64,000 nucleotides of DNA from Astragalus membranaceus (Eukaryota > Streptophyta > Magnoliopsida > Fabales > Fabaceae): assembly GCA_039519185.1 (NCBI GenBank), contig CM076849.1, positions 32,359,109 to 32,423,108 on the forward strand. Direction: 5' to 3'. Each line of letters begins with the position of its first letter. Position 1 is the stretch's first letter. The notes beneath the pieces were generated by a model, which saw nothing but the letters and a program-made list of their open reading frames with translations, was not told where the DNA came from and made no database searches. The position numbers were made by a program, and so were the translations under genes. Shown one piece after another: positions 1 to 12,997 of this stretch.

Positions 1-439
1 CTAGTATACGGCCGATGTGTAATCATGGACATATCTAGGTTGGTGATATTGGGGGAACTTACCCCCACTTGAAAAATTATTTTTTTGGTAATATCCATAA
101 CAATTTTATTTTGACCCCAAAAAAATTAGATCTTATCTCCATATGATAAATTGTTTAAAATAATTGTATAAATTCATAAGAGACGATAAATTTGAGAATA
201 TGTCTCTATTAATTTTTCCTTTTTGGCTTTGTAACTTGTAGAATTTAAGGTGCGTTTGATTTGCTAAAAAGCAATAGTCCGGATTGGACAGCTGCAGCTG
301 AACAAAAGTGGAGGTAAGGGACTGGACAAAAACCCAATTTTTTATCCCTCACAAAACCACATTACAATTTTTTGTCGCACAGTACAACTTTTTGTTCACA
401 AAAAAGATACCAAAATATTACTTTTATTTCCTACTTAAT

Positions 440-442
<3 letters not shown>

Positions 443-483
<41 letters not shown>
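443..483. repeat. (TC)n microsatellite
   Basis: About 40 bp of nearly pure TC dinucleotide lies just left of the CACTA element, followed by a pyrimidine-rich tract. Short Leu/Ser-rich reading frames across it are composition artefacts. Confidence 0.95.
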
Positions 484-526
484 GTATCTCACTCTTCTCT
501 CTCCTTCCCTCTCCCTCTCTACCTCT

Positions 527-1187
527 CACTACAAAAAAATGAGTATTAGCGACGAATACTAGAGAGGGAAAAGGAATCCGTCGCTAAAAAATTTTAAAGA
601 GGGAAATAGCGACAGACAGAGCCGTCGCTAAAGGCTAGGCGCTTTTTTTAAAATAAAAACAGAATCCGTCGCTACAGGCCTTAAATTTCGTCGCTAAAAG
701 TCAGTGTCCGTTCTGACCAGATGGGACCTCAAAAAGTCGTCACTACAACCCTTAAATTCCGCCGCTAAAAGTTAGTGTCTGTTGTGACCAGATGGGACAT
801 CAAAAAACCGTCACTAGAGCCCTTATATTTTGTCGCTAAAAGTCAGTGTACTATTCTGACTTGATGAAATGGTTTAAAAACCGTCGCTAAAGCCCTTATA
901 AACCGTCACTAAATCTCTTTTAAGGGTTTTTATCCCAATTCCCTCAACCCCATCACTCTCATTTCTGTTTCAATTTATTTTTTCTCCCAACCCCTTCTCT
1001 CTCCCCCCTCTCTATCCGAACCTCTTCAACATCACACCACACCACCACCACCACCACTACCACCACCCCAACCCCATCACTGCCATTTCCATTTCACTTC
1101 ATTTTTTCTCCCCAAATCTTCTCTCCCCCTCTCTCTATTCGAACCTCTTCAACACCTACACCACCACCACCTAGCTCCTCCCATCCT

Positions 1188-1247
<60 letters not shown>

Positions 1248-1480
1248 TGTGTCAGTCATGATTTGCGACAGATCTTGTCCATCGCTAATTAGCGGAGGAA
1301 TTAGCGAGGGAATAGTCCCTCGCTAATTAGCGAGGGATTCAACCTCACTAATCCTTTAGCGAGGAGGGTTTTAGCGACTGAATCTATCCCTCGCTAATCC
1401 CTCGCAAATGACAGTTAGCGATGGAATATTGGCTGTTAGCGAAGGAAATGTCCCTCGCTAATGAGTTTTTTTTTGTAGTG
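527..1480. mobile_element. Non-autonomous CACTA (En/Spm) element 1
   Basis: It begins CACTACAAAAAAA and ends with the inverse, TTTTTTTGTAGTG, flanked by the 3-bp duplication TCT (524-526, 1481-1483). Both ends are packed with sub-terminal repeats of the type TTAGCGAGGG or TAGCGACGG in both orientations, the usual transposase-binding pattern of CACTA elements. The 954-bp body has a TC microsatellite and no transposase, so it would need a partner in trans. It shares termini and sub-terminal motif with the element at 11739-12997. Confidence 0.93.
1191..1242. repeat. (TC)n microsatellite inside CACTA element 1
   Basis: Fifty-two bases of uninterrupted TC dinucleotide lie in the middle of the element, between two pyrimidine-rich flanks. 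Confidence 0.95.
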
Positions 1481-1849
1481 TCTCTCCTCTCACATTTCTT
1501 ATATCTTCTCATCTCACGATCTCTCTCCCTCATCCCTCTCTTTCTCTCTCCCCCCTCTCTATCTCTCTCCTTTCATCTTATATCTTCTTATCTCAAGACA
1601 TCTATCCCTCATCTTTCTTTCTCTCTCTCTCTCTCCTATCTTCTCTAGCGCACATTTTTCTTTATAATTTTCTAATTATATTATAATATATGTTATACAA
1701 AAATCATTATAAACATTAGAAAGAGAATTATAGTAAATTTACATTTTTTTTCTTGTGTTGTCAATTGTTCACCAAACAGTACAGGATAAAAAAATTTCCA
1801 GTATTGTCGAGTCCAGTACTTACTGATTTGCAAATCAAATGGACCCTTA

Positions 1850-3633
1850 GATATTTCAGAATTGTTTGTGTCATGAATATATGTAAACCTTAAAATCTAT
1901 TAATATTTTTACCCTTACTAGTAAAAATTTCTGGATCATTCAATCTGTGTAATGAAAAAGCAGTGTGTAATGAAAACGACTTTTGTGATTAATAACTTTT
2001 CTTTGCTTAACCTACGGTTTTAATGCTATATGCTGAAAAAAGAGAGTAAAGTAACCGAGAAAGTGGAGATTACTATCTTAATAATGTAGTTGGAAACTGG
2101 GGGAGGGGATATGTGGTAGAGACAGCGTCGTGAGTTGTGAGTTGCTTTTTTATTTTCTCTGTTCGCTTTCATTTCACCATTCTCGTTTATGTGGTGACAC
2201 GTTCATGAATCAAATAGACGTATGTTTCCCGTTTCCATGTTTGGGTCGTCGCCTCGTCGGTATGGACATAATTTGTTTCATTTAGGGGAGGTTATATTTA
2301 CTTACAATACTGCTACTATATCGTATCTTCTTGGACCAATAAATAAATATCATTCAATTATTATCAACCTCAAGTGATTGATACAGTAGAATGGAGCTTC
2401 ATTACTTTTTTTTTCATGTCTATTTAAATAAGATGACAAATAAACACGACGTACACACTACTACTGCTCCGACATCCTCGTATCACTGAAATTGTCAAAA
2501 CAACCAACATTGAGAAACTACTTAGATTTTCTTTACCTCATGTTGAGACGATATTGTCTCAGCCAACGATTTTTGTTATAGAAAAACATACAATTATCAT
2601 TATACTATTATTGCGTAACGATATAAAGAAGTATGGTGGGGGGAGTTCCAAGTTTGGTGGGTCGGACGTCCTTGTATTGTTTATGCCTATTTATTTTGTT
2701 TTTTGTGCAAATAAGTATTTCTTGTGGGCAAGTGCAAAGAGTAAGCTCCGTTAGCAAAGGACAAATTGCTAACTTATACTCTATTATTTTTATTTATAAG
2801 TAAATGACGGCTGAACTCAATTTGTAAGAAGAATTAAAAAAGAAGTATTATACCTAAATTACTTTTTTTACTTAGTATTATACCTAAATTGCTTATATTA
2901 TTAACTCATAGTACTTTGAACAATGTAACCATTAATGTTCCTTATATTAAAATAGTGCAATAAATAAGGGTAAAATTAAAATACTAAGTGAAAAAGCTTC
3001 GAATTATTTATATTTAGTAATGTGGCTAAGTGAGTATTTTTGCTTATATATGAAAATTGTGGGAGTAATATATAAATGACTTTAATAATACAAAAAAGAT
3101 AAACGATTAGCAAATGTTTGGTACTATGAGTTTATACTGTTTTTTATTAGTTTATAGTTTATAATATTTCATTTTTTTCTCGTTTTTGCTCCTATTACTT
3201 TAATTAAATTCCTCATTTATTCTTAGTTAGATGAGCATTCTCTTATATTTTTATGTAACCAAAAAAAAATCTCTTATATTTTTAAGCATGAATTTCAAAT
3301 GTATGTTTATGTCGTTTTATAACTTAGCTCAACATCTAATTTTACCTAACAATTTAAACTTAGTCTATCTTATATTCTATAAGTTTGTCTACAATAAATA
3401 AACTTATCCGTTATCCGCTCTCTTTAACCAAACAAAGTTAATAATTGGAGTTGGATCAGACTACAAGAGTAACAAACTTTTCTTCAAGAACTTCAACGTT
3501 ATTATGAAAATATGGCCGTGATTTTACACCATGGAAATGTTGCTGCTCAAAAACATATGCTTGATGATGAAACATTTCTATGGTTTGGATTTCTTCAAAA
3601 ATTTTAACCATGATAGATTTTTATGGCTTGAAC
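1850..3633. other. AT-rich intergenic DNA, no gene seen
   Basis: I find no reading frame with recognisable protein similarity, no TIR/TSD pair and no RNA gene here. The longest frames are short and low in complexity. Confidence 0.6.
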
Positions 3634-3646
3634 TCGAAGTCAACCT

Positions 3647-5758
3647 AGAAAGAGCGCGCTCTGTTAGGGTTTGGTAGTGCTCTTGGCACTTCATCTCCCG
3701 AGATGCGCTAGGTTCACCGCTGCTGCTATTGGAGTGCTCTCTCCGCCTCCACGTCCCTTCTCCATAATGCCCTCTCCTCTCAATCCCTCTGTGACTCTCG
3801 CCTGACCGATGCTGCTCTTAGTGACGACCTCTCTGTCACTAGTCCCCCTTCCACACCCACCAAATTCGTCACCCTCACCCACCAACATCACTGAAACACC
3901 TAGCCCTCCCCCCAAAACACCTAAATATGCTTTCTGGCCAGTTTCTCTCCAACCTTTCTTCCTTGTTACAAATCTGTCTCACCTCCAGAAGCACTCGTGT
4001 TAAGGAGTCTCGACCACTCTCTTGCTGGTTGTATTTCCTCATTCTACGACTTTTGGGTTTGGCTATCATTTATGAGGAAAGCTCTGGATTTTTCGTCTTC
4101 CCCCCTACATCCTCTTCGGGGGAGTTCTTTGTTCGTGTTGCTGCTGCCGTTTTGCTTTCCCAGATCTGGAGCGGGTTCCTGGGTTTGCAACAGTGCCTTT
4201 GTCACACTAATATTTTGTGTCTCATTGGTATGCCTGCCACCTCTCAAGGAAGAGACCCCCTTTTGGCCATTTGACTTTCATTTACGGGGAAAGCTCACAA
4301 GTTTCCATTTTCCCCCTTCTCTTTCTCTGTGGGATTGTTTTGTTGGTCGTGGTGGGTTACTCTTCTATCCAAAGGATGAAGATGGCTTTGGTTGCTTGCT
4401 ATTAGGGATGTGCATGGTACAAAATCCATACCATACCACACCACACCATACCTCTTTCAAATCTAGTTGTGGTTTACCTATTTTAAAAAAACTGGTTCAC
4501 ATGCATAAACCGGTTCTAAACCGATACATAACCGGTTCGAAACCGGTTTGGTTATAGAAACTGGTTTACTGTTTTGAAATTGGTTTTTGGTTCTTTACCA
4601 TTTCTGAAAAACCGGTTTTCACTGTCAGAAAACCAGTTTTCAGTGAGAAAAATGATTTTGAAACCCAATAACAGCAACATGATTCAGAAAACCAGATCAA
4701 TTTCTTGACAATAACGTGATTCAACACAAATTTTGAAACCCATTAACAGGAACAGATTACGAATTAGAGAAGGAGGAAGCAAACACGAACTAGATGATTT
4801 ATAAGTTCAACAGCAACAGATTGAAAAACAACAACAGATTGAGTAGCGCTGAACGTGAGAAAGACGGTGAAGGCCAAACTGTGGGAAGTTGCGTTGGTTA
4901 GATTCTAAACCGCGAATGTGAAGCCAAGCCATGAAGTTGAATGAACACAGACAGCGACGACAGCTTCGATTTTGAAGATTTCTGGTTCTAATTTGGGGGT
5001 TCGGGTTCTAATTTTGAGATTTGTAGTTCCAATTTGGGGTTTTAGGGTTACAATTTGGGATTTGGGGATTTTCTATGAATAGTGAACATGAACGGTGAGA
5101 TTGAGATGAAGGAAGGAACTGTGCTTTTCCAAATTCACTTGTCAAAGTGAACGTTTTGCTTCTATTGAAGGAACGGTTGTGAGATGAAAGAGTGGCTTAC
5201 CGGTTTTTATGAATTGGGCTACCGGTATCCATCTTTCTTTTTTTTAAAAAAATTGGATCAGTGTAAATTTTAACTTCAGTATGGGCTTTTACAAAATGGT
5301 CCAGTATGGTTTAAGTAAGGTAACAGTAAACCAATAATTTTGCACATCCCTACTTGCTATGTGGCTTGTCAGGGATCTGTTACTTGCTAGATGGTGGAGA
5401 CAAAGAAGGGGTAGTTTGGTATTTTTGATTGCTTGCCATTGGAAACCCCAGTGGGCTGGATTTTACTGTTTGTGCTTTTGTTGTGGCCCATATGGTATTG
5501 TTATCAGTTTTTTATACTTCTGTTGTTAGTTATGTGTTTAATTATGTTTTTCTTTAAGTTAGTTCAGTAGGATCTAGGTTGTCTCGGGTATTGCTCGTAT
5601 GTTTAATTTTATCTTCAGAATTTAGCTATACCTGATGTGTATTTGTCCCTTAGAGGACTTGATGATGCTTCCTTCGTAAGCTAGTGGATTACACTCTAAT
5701 ATTTAAGGGGCATTTGCCCGTGTTCAATGAAATATTGCATATTTTTAAATAAAAAAAT
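3647..5758 (+). mobile_element. Non-LTR retroposon (LINE-derived, non-coding) split by a hAT element
   Basis: A 13-bp direct repeat, TCGAAGTCAACCT, flanks this segment at 3634-3646 and 5759-5771. The right end carries an A-rich tail (AAATAAAAAAA) directly before the second repeat copy, the signature of target-primed reverse transcription in plus orientation. The body (about 1.15 kb without the nested hAT) is CT-rich and no endonuclease or reverse transcriptase is recognisable. It may be a degenerate or internally deleted LINE, or another retroposed transcript. Confidence 0.6.
4403..5352. mobile_element. Non-autonomous hAT element
   Basis: The termini are perfect 12-bp inverted repeats, TAGGGATGTGCA and TGCACATCCCTA. 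The 8-bp duplication CTTGCTAT lies at 4395-4402 and 5353-5360, diagnostic of the hAT superfamily. The left sub-terminal region carries many copies of AACCGGTT-like motifs. The body has no transposase. It is nested in the LINE-like retroposon and therefore younger than it. Confidence 0.9.
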
Positions 5759-5771
5759 TCGAAGTCAACCT

Positions 5772-6415
5772 TTAACTAATTAGCTGGAAGTCACTTTGTA
5801 TGCACATTTCATTTGTTTTGTTTAGAAACGATGGTACACAAAGTCACCTTAAAATTAACGTAATTAGTTACAGCTTCAGCTTTCCTATATAAACAAAATG
5901 TGACAATTTATTCCATTTAAGAACTGTTGGCATCATTATATGATGTTTTTGAATGCTATTATAAACATTTTGCGTTAGTTTCTTTTTAATAGGATTGCTT
6001 TCAATCTTTTTGGGTGTAATGTTGTTTTTGTTCACAGATACGTATTGGCATAGTCCCCCATATTTTTGTCTTTTTTTTTTCTTTTCATTAATAAAATTTA
6101 AGGAAGTCGTCTTTTTCCTTCTTAATTTTTTTCCTAAAGAGTGATTTTGCATCAAAAGTTTTTAACGAGCCTGTATATCTTTTTAAAAAGAAAACGTTAA
6201 AAGAAAGTATAATTCCTTAATTATTTCTATTATTTTTTATTGAGCATTGTGAAAAAAGAAATTTTGGAAACCAAAAATTATATGAATTAACAAAAGAGAA
6301 ATGTTAAATGTTAGAGGCAATTAATAAAGATAAATTTAATACTTTAAACAAAAAATTGAAATACTTATATTTAATAAAATAACTAAGTATATTTTCTAAT
6401 TTTTTTTGGGTTTAA

Positions 6416-6486
<71 letters not shown>

Positions 6487-6611
6487 CTGCAAAAAAATTT
6501 ACACTATCAACCTATAAAAAATTATGGAATAAATGACTTTTGAAAATAGATGAAATAAAATCAAATATATTTATGACTTATCGTTTCATGGTTGACGGAC
6601 ATTGTAAAAAA
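5772..6611. other. AT-rich intergenic DNA with a long (AT)n tract
   Basis: No gene is supported. The stretch contains the (AT)n microsatellite at 6419-6484 and otherwise AT-rich unique DNA. Confidence 0.6.
6419..6484. repeat. (AT)n microsatellite
   Basis: Sixty-six bases of pure AT dinucleotide. Such tracts are length-variable and can form cruciforms. Confidence 0.97.
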
Positions 6612-6798
6612 TCTTTTAACCACAAGCAAAAATTCTAAACTAACTTTTTAGTCTCTTAGTAAAAAAATGGGAAGACTTAATGACTATTCAAACTATTGAT
6701 AAATATTAAAATAATACCTGACAGATATTTATCACTGATACCTATAAAAACAAATAACTGTCACTGATATATAAAAAACATACGGGATTTATATTTGC
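6612..6798. repeat. Host repeat, copy 1 of 3 (others near 9641-9729 plus 13736-13830, and from 13841)
   Basis: The block starting CTTTTAACCACAAGCAAAAA and running through a GGGAAGACTTAATGACTA stretch recurs at 9641-9729 and continues after the solo LTR at 13736. A third, shorter copy starts at about 13841. Copy 1 contains the uninterrupted equivalent of the site where the 9730-13735 solo LTR landed. Copy 1 is itself cut on the right by the solo LTR at 6799. Confidence 0.8.
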
Positions 6799-9580
6799 TG
6801 TAATATCCTTAATCTTTTAGTCGACTTCAAAGATTAGTTTTTACATTCTTCTGAATATCAGAGAACGCGTAAGCGTTTTTAAACCGAGCGAATTAAATTC
6901 GACTCTAAAAGACTCCACCAAAACAATCATAATTAAGTATCATTGCGATACTAAACTAGAAATCCTTTTCAGGAGATCGTGGGAGTCATTAGGTCCCCTT
7001 ACGTATAAATATAAAATAGACACCATCAAGCATATCCGTAATACTTTTTATAGATAGAGAAATCTATATCGTCAATAATAATTTAAAAACTTCTTTTAGT
7101 CTTTGATTTGTCAAATACCAATCGTCTTTGAGAAATATAGCTTGAAATACATTACAAAAGTTATCCAAATCCATAGTGGTACTAAAATACAATTATAGAG
7201 TTTCTAATACAATTTATACTAGTAAAGTTATCTTTGCTATTAACTTTGGAGTGAAAATGCCGTAAAACTATGTAATTACAATTTTCAAAACATAAGTTTA
7301 AAATCCAATGATTCACAAATCATAGCCCCTTACTATATTTAATCTATAAGAGCTCCTTGGTACAATAAAATCACATGATAACAAATAATCCTTTAATCTT
7401 CAAAAATATCTTTCTACTAACTTAGTAATAATACATAATAGAAATGTATGTCCTTCCTAATTTTTTTTACAATGGTAGAGGAAATATCCATTCAACTTTT
7501 ACCACACTTTAAGATCCCTATTTCTATGGAAAATTCATCATAGAAACTTAAATATCCTCTTTAGTACAAATAGACCTTTCCATTCATCAAAACATTTCAA
7601 TTCTTACTATACAACAAGTACTCAAAGTACATAGTACATCATATACATATTTCTCCAAATGTATAATAAATAATCTTTCACTTTCTCAACCATGAGCCCA
7701 AAACATCTTCACCTCAAATACTTCGAATGTCTCTATTTATCTGAAAACCACAATGAATAAAGAATGAGATTTCATTGAAATCTCAGTGAGTTCTTCAGGC
7801 AGTACCTCACCATACATATACTCAGTGTCTTTCAATTGTATTACCTAGAATGCACCCCCCCCTAACGCAATAGACTTATATTATATAAAAGCTATTACGT
7901 ACACTGTGGGGAGCCCGTCCTCAACATATTATCCTTAAACTAAACCTCACGGGCCTTGAGATGGTTCATGACACCACCCCAAGTACATTCTCCATTCATT
8001 AATTCATTTATAAATGTACTCATGTATGTACTAAATAGTTCTTTGCTCTCGGTTTCTCAATCAAACAAGGATTCAGACATCACAAGTTGGATAATTATTC
8101 CTTCACCAATTGGCACATAAGCAACCCATTCCATTAATAAATCAAATAGAGTCATTTGTACGACCAAACGAGCACTTAGAGTATAAGGGCTTGGGTTAGA
8201 GTAGGAGTGATTTTGGAATCAAGATAAAAACACAGTCCAAAATTCATTTATATGTGCAGATATTTTCGTTAGATTTCCAACGCATCAAAGATCACTCGAA
8301 TCGGAGTTCGAGACCAAAAGTTACGGATAAATTAAGTTGGAAGGCTGCAGAAAAGTTGCTGGCAAACCGAAGCCAACACGGGTGCCCGTGGTGGACACCA
8401 CGACCCGTGGCAGCTTGAAAGTATGCCGAAAACCTGATTTTGTGTTCTAATCTCCATTCCAATGCCTCCTAACCTACCCTAACCATCATATAATCACTTC
8501 AATCATCACAAAGCATGCAATTACAACTCAAACAAGAACCATTACTACTTTCATTCTCATGGATTTCCACACAAACATTATACAATTCCAAACACAATCA
8601 AGCATCAACATTACAATCCAATGTCACCCAAGCTGTTATTTCAACTCAAAGAAATCCTAACAAACACACAAACAGGGCTGAGTATCAATTGATACTCAAA
8701 CCCTAAACGGAAATTTAGAGAATGGGAAGGAAGTACTCACATAAGATGAACTTAGATAGTTCTAATGCAAGTGAAACACCCAAAAATCACCAACAAGACC
8801 TCTATAACTTCCCAGCTCTCAAACATCTCCTATGAACTCCAAAGGGACACTCCAAGCTCTCACAAAGTTCACCCAAAAACTTGATTTCAGCTCCCAATTC
8901 AACATGCAAGCAGTTCCAAGCTCAATCTCACTTCTCAACACACATGCAATTTGTAACCCAAGGGATAAGAGAGTGAAAGAAGTTGATGGTTTCCCTTCCT
9001 TAGCTAGCTAGAATTCGATGTTGAGGAAGGAGAAGGAAGGGAGAGAATGGTGTTTCAGTTTTGAAGTTTAGGTTTTGAAGAAGAAGGTTAGGTTGAGACA
9101 AGAAATCCCCATGACTCCTACTCCCCCTCTCTCTAGTTTTTCCCTCTCTCTTTCTATGCTCTTTCTTTCCAAAATTCTGAGTGTGTGTGTGTTTGTTGTG
9201 GGAGTGAGTGTGGTTTTTAATGTGTCTCTCTTTGGGTTCAGCTGAGTTTAAAGGAAAATGGGCTGGGCTTAGTAAGAAAACACAATTCTGTTTTATGTTT
9301 GCACCCCCTTATATACTACACTATATCTACCACATCACATTTAAACAATACGCCTTTTCATTCATCACACACATATAACTCCATAAAACATATTCTCAAT
9401 GCCACACTACTCACCCAATTATTCCCTCTTGACTAATGCATCAAAGAAATAATATGCACAATAATGCACTCAATAATTTAAATTCACGAAAACAAATGCA
9501 ATTAATCCAATTCAACAAGCCAAGCAAGAATTAAATCATGTAACAATCAAAGTAAATAAAAATTTACTTTGGGTGTTACA
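6799..9580 (-). mobile_element. Solo LTR of a Tekay/Del-like Ty3 chromovirus
   Basis: Read on the minus strand it starts TGTAACACCC and ends GGATATTACA, the terminus style of Tekay/Del-type LTRs. The flanking pentamers are TTTGC (6794-6798) and TTAGC (9581-9585), a TSD with one mismatch. Internal blocks match the other Tekay-like LTRs here in order, including a block beginning TAACTTTTGG and a motif ending in TGTGGTTTTCAG. There is no internal domain or second LTR, so it arose by LTR-LTR recombination. At 2.78 kb it is a normal length for this lineage. Confidence 0.8.
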
Positions 9581-11738
9581 TTAGCCATATATAATTATAA
9601 TTTTTGAATACTATTATAATTTTCAAATTAGTAATCTATTATCTTTTAACCACTAGCAAAAATTCTAAACTAACTTTTTAGAAGTAAAAAAACGGGAAGA
9701 CTTAATGACTATTCAAACTATTGATAAATTGTAACATCCCCGATTTAGCTAATTTCATTTATTGAAATTAGCAAGAGGCCAAGATAATTAAGTAGCATAA
9801 TTGATTTATTATGAGATGATTGCCATGGGTTAAATAAATAATTGTGTGTGGTTTGTCTAACCATTTTGGTCATAAGAATTATTGTTTGATTAAGTGATTA
9901 AAAATAGATTAAGTGGGATTAAGTGAATGCTAGAATGCCAAGGACGAAACGGCCATTTCACACCCATTTTTCCACATCACCCTCAGCTGACCCATGACCA
10001 ACACAACACACACTTCCCTTTTGGCTGAAATCGAATTTAGAAAGAAAGAATAGTGAGAGAGAGATGGGGAGTCGCGAGAGAGAGGGAGAAATGGAGAGGA
10101 AGCACCATTCTCAATTCTTGGTGCATGTTTGAGATTTCAACACCAATCAATTGCATTTCTTCTCCTCTACATTCTCATACCCATTTCAGTACCCCAATCT
10201 TCTCCTAACCCATTTCACCATTTTTGCATTTTTAAGCTCCATTTGGCCAAACTTGAGTTGCATTGCTTGCATGTTGTTATGGAGGCATATGGAGAGTAGT
10301 AGCACCAAAATACTGAAGCTACATTGTTGATTGAGAACCAGTTTGAGGTGATTCAGTTTCTGGTTTCGAATTTAGAAGATCTTGGGTTCAGTTTGGAGCT
10401 AAATTCGTGGTTCTTGATGGTTGAAGTTGAAGATACAAGTTCAACAGAAATCTGCAAGAAACCCGTTTAAACCATCTTCGGTGTTTACCTTATATCTCTC
10501 TGTACACAACTCATCTGAACGTGATTTTTGCTTATTCAGAAACTAGACACAAAATGATTCAACATAGACACAAGAATCATCGGGTTTCATTAGGTATGGA
10601 GGGAGATATCGTGTCCGCAAGTTTCGTTTCTAAATCGGTCACAGTTTTGACCCAGTCCCCTTATTTTCGTTATAACTCTCTCAATACTGGTTGAATCCGT
10701 TTGAAACCTTAACCCTCAGAAACTAGACAAAATTCCCTACACATTAGGCACTGGTTTGGATAGTTTTGGTTAAGAATTGACTACGTTATGCGCACTCCAA
10801 AATGGCTCCCAGATGCTGTCCAGAAATGGTTCGAATTGAAGCGAGAGTTCGAGTACGGGGATCGTCCGAGTGTTACTTTGTCGGTGCCGTCGTGCGAAAT
10901 ATCGATTGTTTGAGGATTCGACACTTCGGTGAGTCCTATACTCGCTTAGGGATATTTTGTTGATATTGAGTGTGCATGTTTCTGAATCAAGGTGCTTAGC
11001 GTTTCGTTTTGAAAAGAATTGAGTCAAAAACCGTTTTCAGGAAAAATAACGTTTTACGGTTTCGTAAATATATGATATATGATTATATTGATTGGCCTGT
11101 AATTCTGGACTGGGTTTGCTGGTTATAGTATCTGTTTTTAAGTTACAAAGGTCATTGAATGTCTCGGTGCCGTCTAGAAAGCGAAACGGCACAAAACCGA
11201 GTTTTGAAAAGCTGTTTTTCTGCATTTCTGCTAACCATCGCGTCGCGGCCCGTGCCATCGCATCGCGACCCTGCTTAAATTTTTCACTGTTTTAGCTTCT
11301 GTAACTTTTTGCGTCGCGACGGAACCTGTTCTCGTCGCGACGGAACTTGTTCTCGTCGCGACGCTTTGCAGTTTTTCAGCAAAATACACTGATTTTTGTT
11401 TTCGCGATAACTTTTGATCCGGGAACCCGATTGAGGTGTTCTCAGGTGCGTTTGAAAGCTTATTCAAAGACCTAATCAAATGAATGAATTAATTTGTATA
11501 ATGAGAATTATTTTAACTTTGGTTATGAAAAGGAATTAAACCGTTTAGGGTTACGGGTGAGAATACACAAGTATACGTTAATACAACGGACTAAAGGTTC
11601 ATTAAGGTTTTGGTAACCACTAAGATGACTTGATATTGTATCAAGGTATGTTAAATAATGATATGATAAAGAATTACTTGATTTTAATCAAGGTATGATA
11701 ATGAACTACTTGATGAAAGGATCAAGGTATGATAAAGG

Positions 11739-12343
11739 CACTACAAAAAAACTAGTCATTAGCGAGGGACAGTTCCCTCGCAAAATGACCTGATTCCCTC
11801 ACTAATGGTCATTTGCGAGGGACTTAGCGAGGGACTGGTTCCCTCGCTAATGCCCTCCTCGCAAATGGGATTAGCGAGGGAAGTTGGATCCCTCGCTAAT
11901 TAGCGAGGGACTATGCCGTCGCTAGTTCCCTCGCTAATGACTGCAGCTTTTCAGGTGATGGGACTCAGTTGCAGGGGTTGGTAAATGCGCAGGAATTAGC
12001 GACGGCTTTTTCCCTCGCTAATGACTGCAGTTTTCAAAAAAAAAATGACACGTGTCCAGTGCTGAATGCCTTGTTTTTTTTTTATATATATTAATTAATG
12101 AATATTATATTATATTATATTATTAATTTTGTGGTGATGTGTGGTGGTGGTGGTGGTGGCGTGGTGGTGGTGTGGTGGTGGTGGTGGCGTGGTGGTGGTG
12201 ATGGGTGGTTTAGAGTAGAGAGAAGGAGAAGAGTAAGGGAGAAATAGAGAGAGAGGAGTGAGAGTGGTGGTGGTGGCGTGGTGGTGGCGTGGTGGTGGTG
12301 GTGATGGGTGGTTTAGAGTAGAGAGAGAAGGAGAAGAGTAAGG

Positions 12344-12403
<60 letters not shown>

Positions 12404-12997
12404 TGGTGGTGGGGTGGTGGGTTGGTGGTGGTGAAGAGTAAGAGAGAGTGAGTGAGAGTGGTAGGAGGTATGTGGTGGTGGTGGTGGAAGAGTGAAGAGA
12501 GAAGAAGAGTGTGAGAGGAGGTGGTGATGATGGTGGTGGTGGTGGTGTTGGAAGAGTGAAGAGAGAAGAAGGGTGTGAGAGGAAGTGGAAGGGGGAAGAG
12601 GAAGGGAAGAGGAATGGTGAAGAGTGAGTGAGTGAGAAAGAAGAGTGAGGGTGTAAACGGATATAAAGGAAAAAAGAAAAAAATTTGCGAGGGAATTAGC
12701 GAGGGAACTGTCTTATCATCTGAAAAGTTAACGTTAGCGAGGGAACTGTCCCTCGCTAATTTCTGCACCTTTACCAACCCCTGCGCTGAGTCCCATCATC
12801 TGAAAAAGCAAAATTTAGCGAGGGAATTAGCGAGGGCAGTCATTAGCGAGGGACAGTTCCCTCGCTAATTCCCTCGCTAATGACAAAAAAATTGACAGCT
12901 CTATGCCCTCGCTAATTCCCTCGCTAATGACTGTTTTTGCGAGGGACAACAAGTCCCTCGCTAATGTCCGTCGCTAATTAGTGTTTTTTTTGTAGTG
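11739..12997. mobile_element. Non-autonomous CACTA element 2
   Basis: The ends are CACTACAAAAAAA and TTTTTTTGTAGTG with the 3-bp duplication AGG (11736-11738, 12998-13000). More than a dozen sub-terminal copies of TTAGCGAGGG or its complement sit at both ends. The core is GTG-repeat and (AG)n low-complexity DNA. The long Ser/Leu-rich frame on the minus strand at 12313-12777 is an artefact of this. It is nested in the solo LTR, so younger than it. Confidence 0.95.
12349..12400. repeat. (AG)n microsatellite inside CACTA element 2
   Basis: About 52 bases of AG dinucleotide are followed and preceded by GGT/GTG-rich simple repeats (roughly 12130-12560). Confidence 0.95.

Larger units (their letters stand above)
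248..1846. mobile_element. Tourist-like (PIF/Harbinger) element split by a CACTA insertion
   Basis: The ends are imperfect terminal inverted repeats: the left starts AGGTGCGTTTGATTTGC and the right, read in reverse complement, starts GGGTCCATTTGATTTGC (14 of 17 match). TTA is found on both sides (245-247 and 1847-1849), as expected for PIF/Harbinger-type MITEs. Without the inner CACTA element the body is about 640 bp and non-coding. The superfamily rests only on the TTA duplication and terminus style, so another TIR element is possible. Confidence 0.55.

Noticed and set aside
3809..4557. Overlapping frames of 64-186 residues that looked like a gene
   Set aside because: Several frames are open on both strands in CT-rich retroposon DNA, none resembles a protein family, and the longest runs into the hAT element.
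12313..12777. A 154-residue Leu/Ser/Thr/His-rich open frame on the minus strand
   Set aside because: It is a translation of (AG)n and GGT simple repeats inside CACTA element 2; composition alone keeps it open.
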